From NCBI GenBank assembly GCA_964034945.1, contig OZ035961.1, positions 1,033,501-1,097,500 of the forward strand: DNA of 64,000 bases. The letters are read 5' to 3'. Origin of the DNA: Chrysopilus asiliformis (taxonomy: Eukaryota > Arthropoda > Insecta > Diptera > Rhagionidae). The translations under genes and the position numbers were made by a program. The first letter of the stretch is position 1, and each line of letters begins with the position of its first letter. Below the pieces are notes generated by a model, which saw nothing but the letters and a program-made list of their open reading frames with translations, made no database searches and had not been told where the DNA came from. Positions 37,133-49,981 of this stretch are shown here, in pieces.

Positions 37133-38676
37133 AGCGACATCAACTTTTAACTCTTTAGATTAGCATATACAAAACCATGGTCAGGATGTGGTCAATTTTT
37201 GGTTATAAATAAATCAATATCTTTGATTTCTAAAACGTCAGGCCATCGATTTTTCTAAGAAAATATTTAGTCCAAAATATTATTTAATTTCCTCAACCAA
37301 ATTAATTCTTGTCAGATATAATTCTGCACGAATTTTTCCAAAAGTAGAAATTCAAATTGCATGGGTTTTCTTAAAACTGTTTTTTCATTACGCCACTATG
37401 TGGCGCCACAATTTCTTAAAACATATTTTTAAGTGGCGTGCATGTTGAAACGTTTTAACAAAATTCAATTAATTTAATTATTTTCGAACAATTGGTAGAA
37501 TCCGGATAGAATAATATCTGGCAAATTTAATTTTTTGTCGAGATTAAATAAATTGTCACTCAACATTTTATAGGAAAAATCATTTGGTATTGCATAATTG
37601 ATCTAAAACCGAAACGTCCAATATTAATTTTCCACAAAATCTTAAAAAAAATAGAGTTAAAAGTTGAAAAAACTTTTGCAGTTATTTAAAATTTTTAATA
37701 AAGTGAAAAGATGAAAACGTTGGACACTTTGAACATTGCAAAAAAGAAAAGAAGAACAAAAATTATTGGAAAAAAGAATTCAAAAAAAATTTAAACTTGT
37801 TCACTTTTGGTTCACATTGAAAACGAGCAATTTGCTTTTCCACTGTCTTTTAATGAAGACACTGAGTTAATTTGCTAAAACAAAATAATAAAAATTCAAA
37901 ACACAGAATTCTTTTCTCAGCAAAGAAATTCACAAAAATTTCTTATTTTGATTTGAGACCGTAGTAAGAATTATTGCAAACTGTAGAGCATATGGAATTA
38001 TGAAGATATCTTGTTCGTAATTTAAATTCTTGTTTATATTGTGATTTAAAAAAAAAGTATGTATTAAAAAAACTAATAAAAATTATTTAACACGAAAAAA
38101 ACTTGACTTTTGATTGGAATTGAAAACATAACTATAGGGTGCAAAAGGAAAAGTGATCTCGAGATTTTGACTCTAAAAACTCCTAACATATTTGGTGTCT
38201 AAAACAAGGTCGTTTTGATTTTTAATAATTTTGGTTAGAACAGATAAATTCAGTTTGCTGAGAACGAAAATTTGCCACATTTGCTACGCAATCTGGTATA
38301 ATTCTATTAGCATTAATACAGTATGTTTCTGAAGAACTAATATATAGTGAAAAACTGTTAAATCATAAAAAATGCTTGGAAAAATCAAAGTAAAAAAATT
38401 AAATAAAAACGAATTTCCTACAACTGGGATCGAACCCGGTTAACTGAGGTTCGTAGACCATCGGCGGCTGCCAACGCACTTAAAAAAAGTTGACGTAGGC
38501 TTTAAGATGCACTAAATGTTTCCGATAACGAAAATATAATAAAAACTATTTTTAGCGCATCTAAAATTTAAAAAATTCTCTTGTTTAAATTGAGGTTTTG
38601 TAAAATAAAACTAACCAGTGACATTAAAAGAATAATAATTTATTCAACATAACATTTGAATTAATCTAAAATTAAA
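37133..38676. other. Intergenic between Root and GatB, with a tRNA-like B-box
   Basis: Mostly AT-rich. On the minus strand around 38417-38460 there is a GGGTTCGATCCCAG sequence resembling a tRNA T-arm/B-box, but no matching acceptor or D-arm could be folded; it may be a tRNA or SINE remnant. The GatB poly(A) signal (AATAAA on the minus strand, 38639-38644) lies 33 bp after its stop. Confidence 0.45.
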
Positions 38677-41468
38677 TTACTTCAGCAATTGTTCTAGCGT
38701 TTTAACAACCATAGCCATATTAGCTCGATTATCTGAGTTTTTGGCAATTTCGCCAGCTATCGAAAAAAGAGCCTTTTTCTTACCCTTTTTATATTGCTGG
38801 ACAGCTTTTTCACTAGTTTTCACAGCTTCGCGACATAATCTATCGATTTCCTGTTGGTCATTTATTTGGCTCAGATTTTTTTCAGTCGCAATCTAGATAG
38901 CATTTTTTTAGTTTTCATAAATCTTTCTATAAGAAATTATGACATATTACAAACCTGTAATGGTGTTTTACTCGGATCGTTTTGCATTTCTTGTAAAAGC
39001 AGTCTAGCAGTATTAAGATTTATAGTCTCATCGTGCATAAGTTTGAATATTTCAACCAGTTTATATGAATTTATTTTGCTAAACAAAAACAAGTGACATT
39101 AAAATTTAAAAAAAATGTAAATATCTATTACCACTCATCTAAATCTACATTGTTTTTATTACAGGACGTCAATAAATCGTTGATCAAAAAATTTGTAATT
39201 GACTTCGGTTGAATATTTGGAAGAGTCTTGACTATTTCCATGAAATAACTCAGTAAAATGGGCTCATTCTGAAATTGTGATAGAAATTTCTTTCAAAACA
39301 GTTTTTGAGACAAAAGAGAATAAAAACTCACAACTAGAATTATGGCAACTTCTTGAGGTAATTTGAAATTCTCCATTAAAGATTGCCGTGTCGTTTCCGG
39401 TAGTTCTGGAATAAGATTCTTTATCTTAAACACCTGAATTCGTTCATTTTGGTCGTGCGTAACTTCTTCAGATAAATCTAAGTGCAAAGGCGGCAAATTT
39501 GGTTCTGGCATAAATCTGTAGTCTTGTTGCACTTCTTTATCTCGCATTGGAATCGTAGTTTTGTTAACTGCATCCCAAGATCGAGTTTCGTTGGAAATCA
39601 CTCCTCCGCTGTCCAAAACATTTATTTGTCGTTTGATTTCGTATTGAACTGCCTGTGCCACACTGCGAACGGAGCCAATATTTTTCACTTCTGTTCGTGT
39701 TCCCAAGGGTTCGGCTTCTTTGTGAATTGATATATTTGCATCTACTCGCAATGCACCTTCTGAAATGCGAAAAAAAGAAGTTTGTTGTGTGTTCAATTTG
39801 TATGCATTGAAAAAAGCATAAACTAAATCCTATGTCTACAACAGCGCAAGTATGGCTTTTGAGAACGGAACACCACGTGCCCCAGTAGCCGTGATCGTCT
39901 AGTGGTTAGGACCCTACGTTGTGGCCGTAGTAACCCAGGTTCGAATCCTGGTCACGGCAATGCTGCACTGCATTGTCACGGAGGGGCATTTTTTTTTTAT
40001 TTTTTTTTTAAACAATTACTTTTTTTCTGCCCTTTTCATCGTAATTTAATTTTTGAAAGTTTACTGTATTTTAAAATATTTACTAAAATGAAAATTTCAA
40101 GTAAATACACTTGTCGTACAAAAATAACTTGTTGAATGTCATTATTAAAATTTTGTGACTGCAATCACTTGTATAAATCTAAAAATTTTCAAGTTATGTG
40201 ACAATTTAATTAAATCCAAACATAACACTTTTGTTAGGGGTAGTTTTAAGTTGTAAGACCAACAGTAGTTCATTTAACACGCGATGCCTTTGCTTTCATA
40301 AAAAAGTCTTTTAGTACAAAACGTTTTTAACAATTTTGTAAAAACATCGTTTGTACAGCAAGCAAGAAGTTTTCAGATAACAAAGACCTTTTTTATATTG
40401 AAATTGATATTGGGCGATATTCGAAATGGTGGAAAAAAATAATTTTAAATTGCCAACACAGAATACGAATTAAAAAAAACTTCTACTTTCATTTTCTGAA
40501 AAAGAAATTTTACCTTCATAAAATAACATATCATTTTATGAAAATTACAGAATATAGCCCATATTTTATGTTCTGTCTTACCTTCCATTTTGCAGGAACA
40601 AGTCCCTAGTCTCGTTAAAATTAGAATCAATTCTTTGACCAAAGCGGCTGCTTCTTCGCCATCGTTGAGATCCGGTTCGAACACCAATTCCATTAATGGA
40701 ATGCCAGCGCGATTTAAATCCACTAAACTCCTGCAACAATCAATTATTGAACTTTTTCCTTAATTAATTTGTTGTACTAATCCCCTACCTTCCAGCTTGC
40801 TCATCGTGAAGCGACTTCCCACTGTCCTGTTCGAGTTGCAATTGATGGAGACGCACTGATTTTTTGTACGGCTTCTTTGTGACTCCCGGAACGAACACAG
40901 GGAATGACAGCACCCCATTGTTGCCCAATGCGGCTCTCTGCTGTGTTATTTGATACCCAGCCTAAAAAAAAGCTACTAATAAATTCTGGATTAATTATAT
41001 TTCGACTTACCGGTAAATCAGCATAGAAGTAGTGCTTTCTATCGAACATCGATACGGGATTAATTTTGCAATTAAGGGCTAACGCAGTTTTCACTCCAGC
41101 TTCAACACAACTACGGTTTACAACCTAACAAATATGGATTTTGTAAAATCTCCAGGATTAAGAAAAATCTTAAAATCTGACCGGCAAAGTTCCGGGAGTT
41201 GAGGCATCGAAAAAAGAGACACTGGAATTAATTGGGGAGCCAAATAACGTTGAGCTAGCCGAAAATAGTTTGGCAATTGTTGAAATTTGAGCGTGAACTT
41301 CCAGACCAACCACGCTTTTCCATTTTTCCCTGATTTTTTAATATATTTTTTTTTAAATTGAATTACTATGTATTGCAATAATAATTACCCAGTTAAAGAA
41401 GTGGTCGACAGCATTCGATGACATGGTAGGAAACTTTTCGGAGATATTATTATGCACTTGAGCCACAT
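38677..41468 (-). CDS. GatB: Glutamyl-tRNA(Gln) amidotransferase subunit B, mitochondrial
   Basis: Part of the mitochondrial GatCAB complex that converts Glu-tRNA(Gln) to Gln-tRNA(Gln); GatB holds the tRNA and activates the glutamate. Exons in order on the minus strand: 41389-41468, 41182-41329, 41011-41124, 40789-40961, 40582-40730, 39332-39759, 39132-39268, 38955-39078 and 38677-38892, giving 522 aa. The start at 41468 (Met-Trp-Leu-Lys) gives a basic, Ser-rich leader without acidic residues before residue 30, suiting mitochondrial import; the Met further in (41422-41424) is out of frame. Family motifs: [82 protein letters not shown], and the YqeY-like tail ending near [20 protein letters not shown]. 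The intron at 39760-40581 carries an antisense tRNA-His. It is divergent from Tsc1. Confidence 0.95.
39888..39959 (+). tRNA. tRNA-His (anticodon GUG), second copy
   Basis: 72 nt, identical in sequence to the minus-strand copy at 30523-30594, with the same acceptor, anticodon loop TTGTGGC and B-box. It lies in a GatB intron on the opposite strand. After it come CACTGCATTGTCACGGA and a long T run that would stop Pol III. Confidence 0.96.
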
Positions 41469-42333
41469 TTTAGGATGATTTTCTTATTCAATACTTTAAT
41501 TTTTAACATTTATTCTCATTAAAAGCAACTACAAAATGTCAACAAAATTAAATATACTAGAACTATACTTGAAGCACTCTCTAAACTTTAAAATTAGTAT
41601 TACCAGAAGTCGGGAATTACAAATTATAACTTAATAAAAGCTAATGTTTATGTCATTAGTGAAATTAAAGTTAATTTACTTTGAAATATATCAACAATTA
41701 AAGTAATTAGTTATATTAAAAAAAATCTTGGAAAGACTGTTGATAACATCGATTCAAATTAAATACTGGTGTAGGAAAATACTGCTAGAAAGAATTTAGC
41801 TCTTGTTGAATTTTTAGACATTTAATTAAGATCAGGATGTTTTTAAAAAGTCTTTGCGATTAAAAATAAAAGTATTTTTTAAATTAATGATCTAAAGATG
41901 ATTCAATGCAAAGAAAGATTCAACTTCACAAGGTATAATGAATGCATTTTTATTGGTTGTAAATAAATAAATAAGATAAAATTCAAAACGTATAATGATG
42001 AAATTGTCTTGAACGGCAAAAACAACTATTTTATTAATTAAATTTTAGTAAAAAAATCCGGGGTTTTAAATATTTTTTCAAATGATTGTAATTATTTTGA
42101 ACCCTACAATTGCAATTGTGAAACGTCACCCAGCAGTTGCGACCTTGCGACAGAAGATGTCGCCAACGTTGTTTCGATAGGTTGCGTTTTTCTCGGCAGC
42201 AATTTTGGTTAATTTTTAATTTTGTGAATTGTAAAAAAATTTTATCGTGTGGCAAATTAATTAAACAATGAAAATATGGTAAATCAAAGTCCGAGGAAAG
42301 TGCGTAGAAAATTAGAAAACTTTCGGCGAGAAG
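41469..42333. other. Shared divergent promoter region of GatB and Tsc1
   Basis: 865 bp between the two start codons, transcribed outward in both directions. The presumed 5' UTRs lie at each edge. I cannot place a TATA box or specific binding site. Confidence 0.45.
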
Positions 42334-45300
42334 ATGGATGTGGAAAAACTTTTCAACGATCTCGAATCCAATAATTCGCCCGAGTTCGATGAGACGAAGA
42401 AAAAGTTGGCCGAGTTCTTCAATCAAAGTAATTTTTCACAAATCAATAGCAATAATCGGAAGTGGTGTTTCAGGGCGAGACTCGAAGGGGTGCTCCGGGA
42501 ACATTTGAAAGTCTGTCGTTCTTTGCCAGAAGAGCCCCCCTTTCTTTTTATTCACCGGCGGGCGAGTCGGAAAATCGACAACAAATGACAGCTGAGTGGT
42601 AGTGAAACTCGGAATTCCTTTGTCCAGAATTCTATTATCTACTGCTTCATGTCTTCTCGTTTCCAGTCCCTTAAAAGGTTTGCCACATTTGGAATGTCCG
42701 CAACGAGTCCTGTGTTTACTTGTCACTGCATGAATGAGTTGAAATCCTTGGGGGGAGTTCTATGATTGTTTTTGCACTCTGCCATTTTGGTAAATTTCCA
42801 TGACAAAGTTTATATTTACAAAGTTTTGTATAATTTGTTGTAAATGTCAACAGGCTTAGCTGACTTTATGTTTAAAATAGACTGCTAATTTAATCAATCT
42901 TGAAATAACAAGTTTTTTTTTACAAAGAAAACCATTAAGCAAAGTTCTATTTTCTTTGAGCTTTTACCTAAAAAGTTCCAGGTGTTTGACGTCCAAATAA
43001 CATGATTTTTGTTCACGTGTAGTTTTTTTTGCTGATATAATCTATTTCAAAAGAATTTTCTAGGGCTATTTCCTTTGATTTAAAAAGAGCTTTCTATCTT
43101 TGATTGTCTGGCACTCATAGCTCAAGGATGGAGGATAGTTTAAATTATTTCTGGCTTATCAGAGGCTTATGAACAGAGCTTGAGAATAATTCTAGACAGT
43201 CCTGGATCAAAAAAAAGGATACTTGTAACCAGTGGTTCCAACTCTTTTTCTTTCGCGACTACCTTTTTCGAAATTTAGGGTTGTAAAACGATTAGCAATC
43301 CTCATCTCACACTTTGACCATCAGATTAAACGATTATTGTAAAACATTTAAAAAAATGACCAGCCTAGTTTACCAGTTTTACTGGATAGACAGTGCTGGA
43401 ATACCAAATTTTGACAGACTACAACATTAAAATGACTAAACTTTCGAGAAATGATATATTGCGCATATCCAAATTATTACTAGCGGGTAGATTTGAGAGG
43501 CCAGGGGATAGATTTGACGTTTTAACTTCAATTATTTGGCTACCATAATTTGCTGTTTCCTTCTCATGAACATTTCTCCAACTGAACTGTTTTATCAGAA
43601 TTTGCCCATCAAAGAAATTTGACAGCCTACGGCAAAAAGCTTACTAGCTGTTATACCAATAAGTAACAGCCAATGTAGTTCCTGTGGTAGAGAAATGTGC
43701 CTCAGGGAATAGTTTTGGACGTCCAAAATGAAATATGCTTTTAATTTTATTGAAAAATCATTGAAGTGGTGGTTTTTTTCCTTGAAAGAGATACATCAGT
43801 TTTCTTGTGCATCCGTTACTCTTCTAATTTAATTTAAAAAAAAAAATACGCAAAATTTCGTAGCTCCCCAACTGTGCGGGAAGGGTCTCGAAACTACTTT
43901 CTTCCTTAAATTCTTAGGACCTTACCAATGAACATTTGTAAAGTCGAGTCTACTTAGTCTTATGAGTAGCGAATTTTGGTAGCTGACTTTAATATTGCCA
44001 CAAATGACAAATCGTATATAATTAATTTCTTACTAATGAGTTAGTGACAGCTCATTGGTAAGGATTATTAAAGTCTGCTACTAAAATTCGCTTGTCTTAA
44101 GACTAAGTAGACTCGACGGTATAATTGTCCGTTGGTAAGACACTTTGTGTAAAATTTTAATAGCAGAAAAGCGTTTCTAAATATTTTTTTTGTTGAATTT
44201 TTAGCAAAAGAACAATGGCTCGTACAGGGGATGATGGACTATTTTTTAAAGACAAGCTCAGTGCGAATTATTGAAGTTTTAGTTAAAGTTCAACCACCGC
44301 ATGATAAATACGTATTCGACCGCTTGTCGGAATGGATACGGAGCACGAACACTGGCACAAGAATACCAGCACTAACGATATTTGGTTTCATTGTGGAAAA
44401 GCATCCGACATGGATTTATAAAATAGTTAAACATGGACTTATTAAGGATATATTAAAACTGCTGATGGTAAATTGATTTTGAAGTTCACTAAACTAGCAA
44501 AATTCCATTTAAAACGTGTGCATTTTCAGACTGAAAAAGAGATAATCCCACTGATGAGCGCTTTACTTTGTATAATAATGCTGTTGCCTATAATACCATC
44601 TTTGGTACCACCATTTCTAACCGAGCTGTTCGATGTCTTTGGCCATTTAGCTTCTTGGAACTCACAGAATCCAACGAAATTGACTGAGCATCAGTTAATC
44701 CATTTACAAATTGGTTTATATATGCTGTTTCATCGATTGTACGGAATGTTTCCAATCAATTTCATAAAATACCTGCGTGCAGAGTTTATTGCCAAGGATA
44801 AGGGCGCAATATTTCAACATACCATTAAGCCACTTTTAGAGACTGTTCGCATGCATCCGATGCTAGTTACATCGACCCTTGAAAATGAATTAAACACGGT
44901 ACGATGGAAAGAAATGGCACCACACGATGTTGTAGTTGAGTGTTCAAAGCTTTCATTGGATTATTGTCAGGTAAATATATTTGATAAATATATCTATATA
45001 TTGATTAAAGTTAATGTTTTTTCTCAGGATAATTCTGAATGTTTTGCACACGCGCTGCGTACGCAGGAATCCCTCTCCGTTGAGACTCCTGTATCAGTGC
45101 AGCTGCAGAATTCGCAGCGCAATACCCCGTTTCGCTCCAATACCGGTGTCACGTCGCCATTCTATTCACTAATGCACCGTGAAAAGGCCGGCGATCTGCA
45201 GAAAATTGACAACATTTGGAGTCCAAGTATTGAAATCCTAGCGACTCCGCCACCAACGGGCACTGTTCCGCACACACCGACCCCGACACCCGTTTACGGG

Positions 45301-48300
45301 GTACCAACAGTGACCACGTCATCAGTACATGATGCGAGCGGGGCCTCACCGCCTGAAGCCGCTGTGGAAGCCACTCCGGAGACCACGCCAATGAAGGACA
45401 TCAACTTGAAGCGAACGATTGCAACGAATTCACCAGCAGTACGAGCCATACTCGGCTCTAGTCAGCCGTCGTCACCAATGCGAAAGGATCAGTCGCCCTT
45501 CTATTTCCCCGAAACTTCAAGCCATCAGCAGCAGTATAGCGGGTTTGCTATTGAGCAGACAACCACGACAATGGTGACTTCTCAGCGTCTTATCCAAATG
45601 GTCAACGATCGCAATCAATCTCAGCATCTGCTGGCTCGATCTGGCTCTCAGGAATGTTCGACTCCGATCCCCACTGCTGCGGCCACCACCACCACCTTTA
45701 GCTCTAGTTCAACTTTTGGAACGCAATTTCCACTCAGTCTGCAAGATTTGCAAATACCGAGTGGGTCAAATATACTCAAGTCAGGACCGTTCTCATCGCT
45801 GGACTCGCCGAGCACGCAAGAGGATCAAGAGGTTATCGACATAACTAGCCAGCATATGGGACCTCATCATTCGGACACGTTGCAAGACATCTCAGCCGAA
45901 TGCGATGACTGCGACGAAACGGAACGTTCGCCGTGTTCGGCTGGTGGTTTGCATGTGCCGACTTCGATGTCCATGCGAATGCTAGCGGGAAGGATAAAGC
46001 GAGAACGTGTCGTTAGCTACTGTGTGACAGACAACAATAGTTACAACACCAGTCCGGGAGACTTGCTCGAGGGCGGTAGCAAAGTTCGACGTACGAAATC
46101 GTGGCCAGCAATGGAGAGGCAGCTGTCGCTCGATGAGAACAGTTTGGACATTGATCCGGAGCCGGTAGCCGAAACTGAAATCGAACAAGAACCCGAACCC
46201 GAGCACGATGCCATCAAGCAGATTATCACCCAGCAGAATGGGGACTCCAGTAGTCCATCTGGAGATGATGCAATGTCAGCCGCCACACATTTCAAGAAGC
46301 TGCAGCAGAAGAAGGCTCGGAAAATCATTCAGCGACCATTGCAAGCTTTCGAAGTGGCAGTTGGTGGGCGAATTTCAAGTGGTACCCAAACTTTGCAGCA
46401 GTGGCCGCAGATTTACGAGCAAAATATGCTCGAGTTGTTTGTCGAGTTAAATAAATTGCGATGTGAGCCAGAGCAGAAGATGTTTCAGCCACTCAAGATC
46501 CTCGATCACTACATTGAGCGGACGATAAAAATGAAACAAGCTGGTAATCGAGAAGAGGCTCTCCGCGATCAAATTCAATTGCTTCAGCTGCATTTAAACT
46601 ATGAGCGATATAGGCGCGAAATTCACGCCGAGCGAAATCGCCGACTGTTGGGGAAGAGTCGAGCGAATCGTGCATTAGAAATGGACAATGAACGATTAAA
46701 GGATCAAGTGGCTAGAATGCATGAGGATATAAACGCTCTCAATTTGCTGTTGAAAAAATCGAGCAAGAATTTTGCGGCGAAAGAACTTGAATTGGTCAAA
46801 GAGTGTAATCTTTGGAAGACGAAATACAATACCGAGTTGGAGGACAATAACAAATTACGGAGTACAATGGATAATTTGCAACGTCGTCTCAACGAGGAGA
46901 TTAAAATCAGAAAAGATCTCAACACACAGCTTGAGACCACTCGCGGGGAGCTGTTTGATATGCAGAATGATATGCGACAGGCACAATTGCAGGCTGACCT
47001 GGGCTGCCAATACAGGCAAGAGTTAGCCAAGTTGCAATGTGAGATGTTGGTGATGGGCGAAATTCAAATAAAATCTCGTGATAAGTTGACTGAATTGGAA
47101 ACGATGCGAGCGCGAGATGAGGAATTGCTGCAATTGCAAAAGTCCTACAACGAAGAGATCAAAGGTAAGCAACTGTCCATAAAAAACGTTACATATTTAG
47201 GGAAAAGGAAGATGGGTCTGCGGTAGTGTAACGGCGGCATTAAACTATATACAAAATGTCGTAAAAAAGTTAGAGAGGTCTGAAAAGTCTAAAATTTGGG
47301 TTACGTAGTCAACTGTTTGTTTGAATGAAGGAGATCACTTATTAATTGTTTCGATTTCTTTTTGCAGAGCTTCGTAGTACTTTAGAAACAAAATCAGCAC
47401 AATTGGACACGGCAAAATTCCGTTTAGTTGAATTACAATCGCAGCTGGCTAGCCGTGATGCAATGTTCACCGATCAGAAGCGATTGCTTAAATCATCAAA
47501 GGAGGAATACCAGGAGAAATTCAATGTATTCGAATTAACATGGAATTGTGGGTGTGAAAATGCTAAAGTTTTTCTATTCTTTTTTAGGCGTTGAACAAAA
47601 AATATGAAACGCAAAAGGCAACAATACTACAAATGGAGGAATATATTTTAGAGCTTAACAAGAATCAAACGGGTGTAAATTCAGTTTCATTTTCACAAGA
47701 TTCGGATAAAGTTGGTAAGTGTATATCGAATTTGTGTTGATTTTGATCAAGAGTTTGACCTTATCATTGTGTTTTTGAAGACATTTCAGGCTCAGCTGAT
47801 CACAATTCTCCGTACTCTAATTCACTCGCCTCCAGTGAAGGTTTGTCAGCCAGTCTAAGATCCTGTGAATTCCGCAACCTTCAGGCGTTAGTTCAACCAA
47901 ATACTGCCAATACTAATAGCAGCGTATTTACCTTACCGACAGAAGCAGCTGGTCCATCGGAGCCATCTGCAAGTGGTGGTTTCGGAATTGGAACAGCGTT
48001 ACCTTCGAATTCATCAACAACAGCGTCGCATAATTTACCGTTGGGCACTACCACGGCAGCGTCGATGAGCGCTGGCCTATCAAAGTCATCTATCGGCTAT
48101 GGGAGTCAACACAGTCAATATCAAAGCGTACAGCAGTTATCCGGGTCAAGTATATCCACCGTTACGGGTAAAATGTCCACGGGACAAGTAGTCAGATCAT
48201 CTTCATTATCATCGGCATCTACATCAACATCACTATCGGCAGCAGCATCATCTGGAACGACAACAGTATCGGCAGCAACAGCCCATTCATCGGATGTCTA

Positions 48301-48472
48301 TGCCAGATCCTTAGCTAGCCCAATTAATAGTATCCACATTAATAACAGCAGCAGTCATAGTAGCAATCTTGGAAGACAACCGCCAGCCGCTTCGCTTGAT
48401 ATTCCCGTGCCAGGACCAAGTAACCAGCATCACCCTCATCTCCAACATCATTACCCCTCACATCGTAAATGA
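42334..48472 (+). CDS. Tsc1: Hamartin (TSC1), TORC1 inhibitor scaffold
   Basis: Partner of TSC2 in the complex that acts as GAP for Rheb and restrains TORC1. Exons: 42334-42427, 44205-44467, 44530-44970, 45028-47164, 47368-47525, 47588-47714 and 47790-48472, giving 1300 aa, somewhat longer than human TSC1 (1164). The N-terminal helical core is conserved across exons 2-3: WLVQGMMDYFLKTSS, VQPPHDKYVFDRLSEWI, IPALTIFGFIVEKHPTWIYK, then LPIIPSLVPPFLTELFDVFG and LASWN. The centre (most of exon 4) is low-complexity and Ser/Thr/Pro-rich. The TSC2-binding coiled coil follows: LHLNYERYRREIHAERNRRL and on into exon 6. The C-terminus is a Ser/Thr/Ala/His-rich tail. The intron at 44971-45027 is 57 bp with no in-frame stop. 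Intron 1 holds a foldback element and intron 4 a MITE. The start is the first ATG of exon 1. Confidence 0.95.
43921..44139. repeat. Foldback element with inverted arms of about 77 bp in Tsc1 intron 1
   Basis: Left arm 43921-43998 and right arm 44063-44139 are inverted copies, roughly 80% alike by eye, sharing GTCGAGTCTACTTAGTCTTA. The outer ends read CTTACCAA and TTGGTAAG, and a further TCATTGGTAAGG lies inside. It is non-coding and its transcript would fold into a long hairpin within the intron. Confidence 0.8.
47169..47312. mobile_element. Diverged MITE copy in Tsc1 intron 4
   Basis: Starts AACTGTCCATAAAAAACG, like the family TIR, and contains the shared internal block with TAAACTATATACAAAATGTC. 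The right end (GGTTACGTAG...) is decayed. It begins only four bases after the exon boundary, so it now contributes sequence next to the donor site. Confidence 0.6.
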
Positions 48473-49100
48473 GAAATAATATAATTCAATAATTATTCTT
48501 ATTATAGAAAAACAAAATTAATTGAGAAACAACTGCGAAAAGTAAAAAGAAGGTAAATACATAGTTTTATTTTGTGGTAAAGTAAAAACAATTATAAATA
48601 CTAATAAACATAATTTAAAAAAATATATAAGAAAGAAAGATAATAAAGAAACAACAAATTTACAAAACAATGCCTAAATAAATATTATCGTCTAGAGATT
48701 GTTTATTTCTTAAACAAATAAAAAAAAATAAAATTATTAAATTAAAAATTAGTTGAGAGAGAAAAAAAGAGAAAATACTAATAATAATAATTAAAAAAGT
48801 AATTTGTTTAAATTTTTTTCGTTATAAATTTTTTCTTCCACGTTAATTTTTTCTCGTTCATTAAATATAATTTTATGTTCTTGTTAGAAATTTGATGAAA
48901 ATTTTAATTTTTGTATGAAAGTTAATATTTAAAAAAAAGTAAATAAATAAATAAAATATATTAAAACAGAACAAAAAAAAAAAAAAAAGAAAATTCGCTA
49001 TTTAAATGAAGGTAAATTAAAGATTAAATAAAAACAAAATTTATGAAAATGCAAGAAACTAAAAAAAAATCATATATAAAAATATTAACACATCATGTGA
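48473..49100 (+). other. Tsc1 3' UTR and poly(A) signals
   Basis: Very A/T-rich. AATAAA at 48677-48682 is a good poly(A) candidate, and several more follow in the next 300 bases. No coding sequence. Confidence 0.55.
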
Positions 49101-49429
49101 TGTTAATATTTCATGTTATGACCTGCAAATTGTAATCAATTTATATTTACATCAAGTAACAAAACGGATTGTAACGGATATTTTTGTCCTGATCTTCGCG
49201 TCCGTAAATTTAAAGTTTGTAAAAAAAAATTGCTTTTTTTATCTGCATCCCCTTATTTTTGTGAGCGTATTTCCCATATTTTTTATATAAAAAAATTACC
49301 GATTTGAACAGAATATGAGTCTCGTACACAAAATCTACGTTCGTGTGCAATTCACAATATAACCCGACGAATACATTAGTTTATACAAAAATATGAATTT
49401 TTATTTAACAAAATCTTAGATATCTCAAT

Positions 49430-49981
49430 AATGGTAAAAGATAGCGGGTAACGATAAAAGGCAAAAAACCGTTAATTTTCGAAATAATCGTCGGAGACAA
49501 ATTTTTTTGAAATAAAGGTATATCTCGATAACGCTTCAAGATAGAGTTCTAGGAAAAGACAAAAATCTAGGGAATTCCATTGTCTCCTAGCTTTTGTCAT
49601 ACATAAGACTAACGAAAAACGCGTGGTTTCGGAGTGAATAGCGAAAAACGAAATTGCGATTTTTAAAAACCCCGTTTTGGGTACTTCCGGTTAACGGATT
49701 TTCACTAAATGTTGATAGGATCGTCCCATTCTAGGGTCAAACATCCCTGTAAAATTTCATAGCTCTAGCTCTAGTAGTTTTTGAGATATCTTCTAGTCTC
49801 TAGCTCAATCCGTGCGCCCGCAATCCGCGCCACAGACGGACGGACATGCAAAATTCAATTTTTTTTATCATTCTAAACACACTGGTGTAATTCATTTTTG
49901 TGTGTGATGACTAGATCTTGGCGTTACAAACGGTAAGGTAAATTTAATATACCCTTTGGTTTCACCATACGAGTATAAAAA
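49430..49981 (+). mobile_element. (GTCY)n-type interspersed element, variant body
   Basis: Bases 49795-49981 match the right-hand part of the element at 62721-63278: CAATCCGTGCGCCCGC, a short GACG/GACA tract, CTAAACACACTGGTGTAATT, CTTGGCGTTACAAACGGTAA and a terminal TTTCACCATACGAGTATAAAAA. The sequence upstream (about 49430-49794) differs from the other copies, so its left limit is a guess. Confidence 0.6.

Noticed and set aside
37380..37440. GTGGCGCCAC palindrome pair
   Set aside because: Short palindromes without repeated copies or flanking duplication; not enough to call an element.
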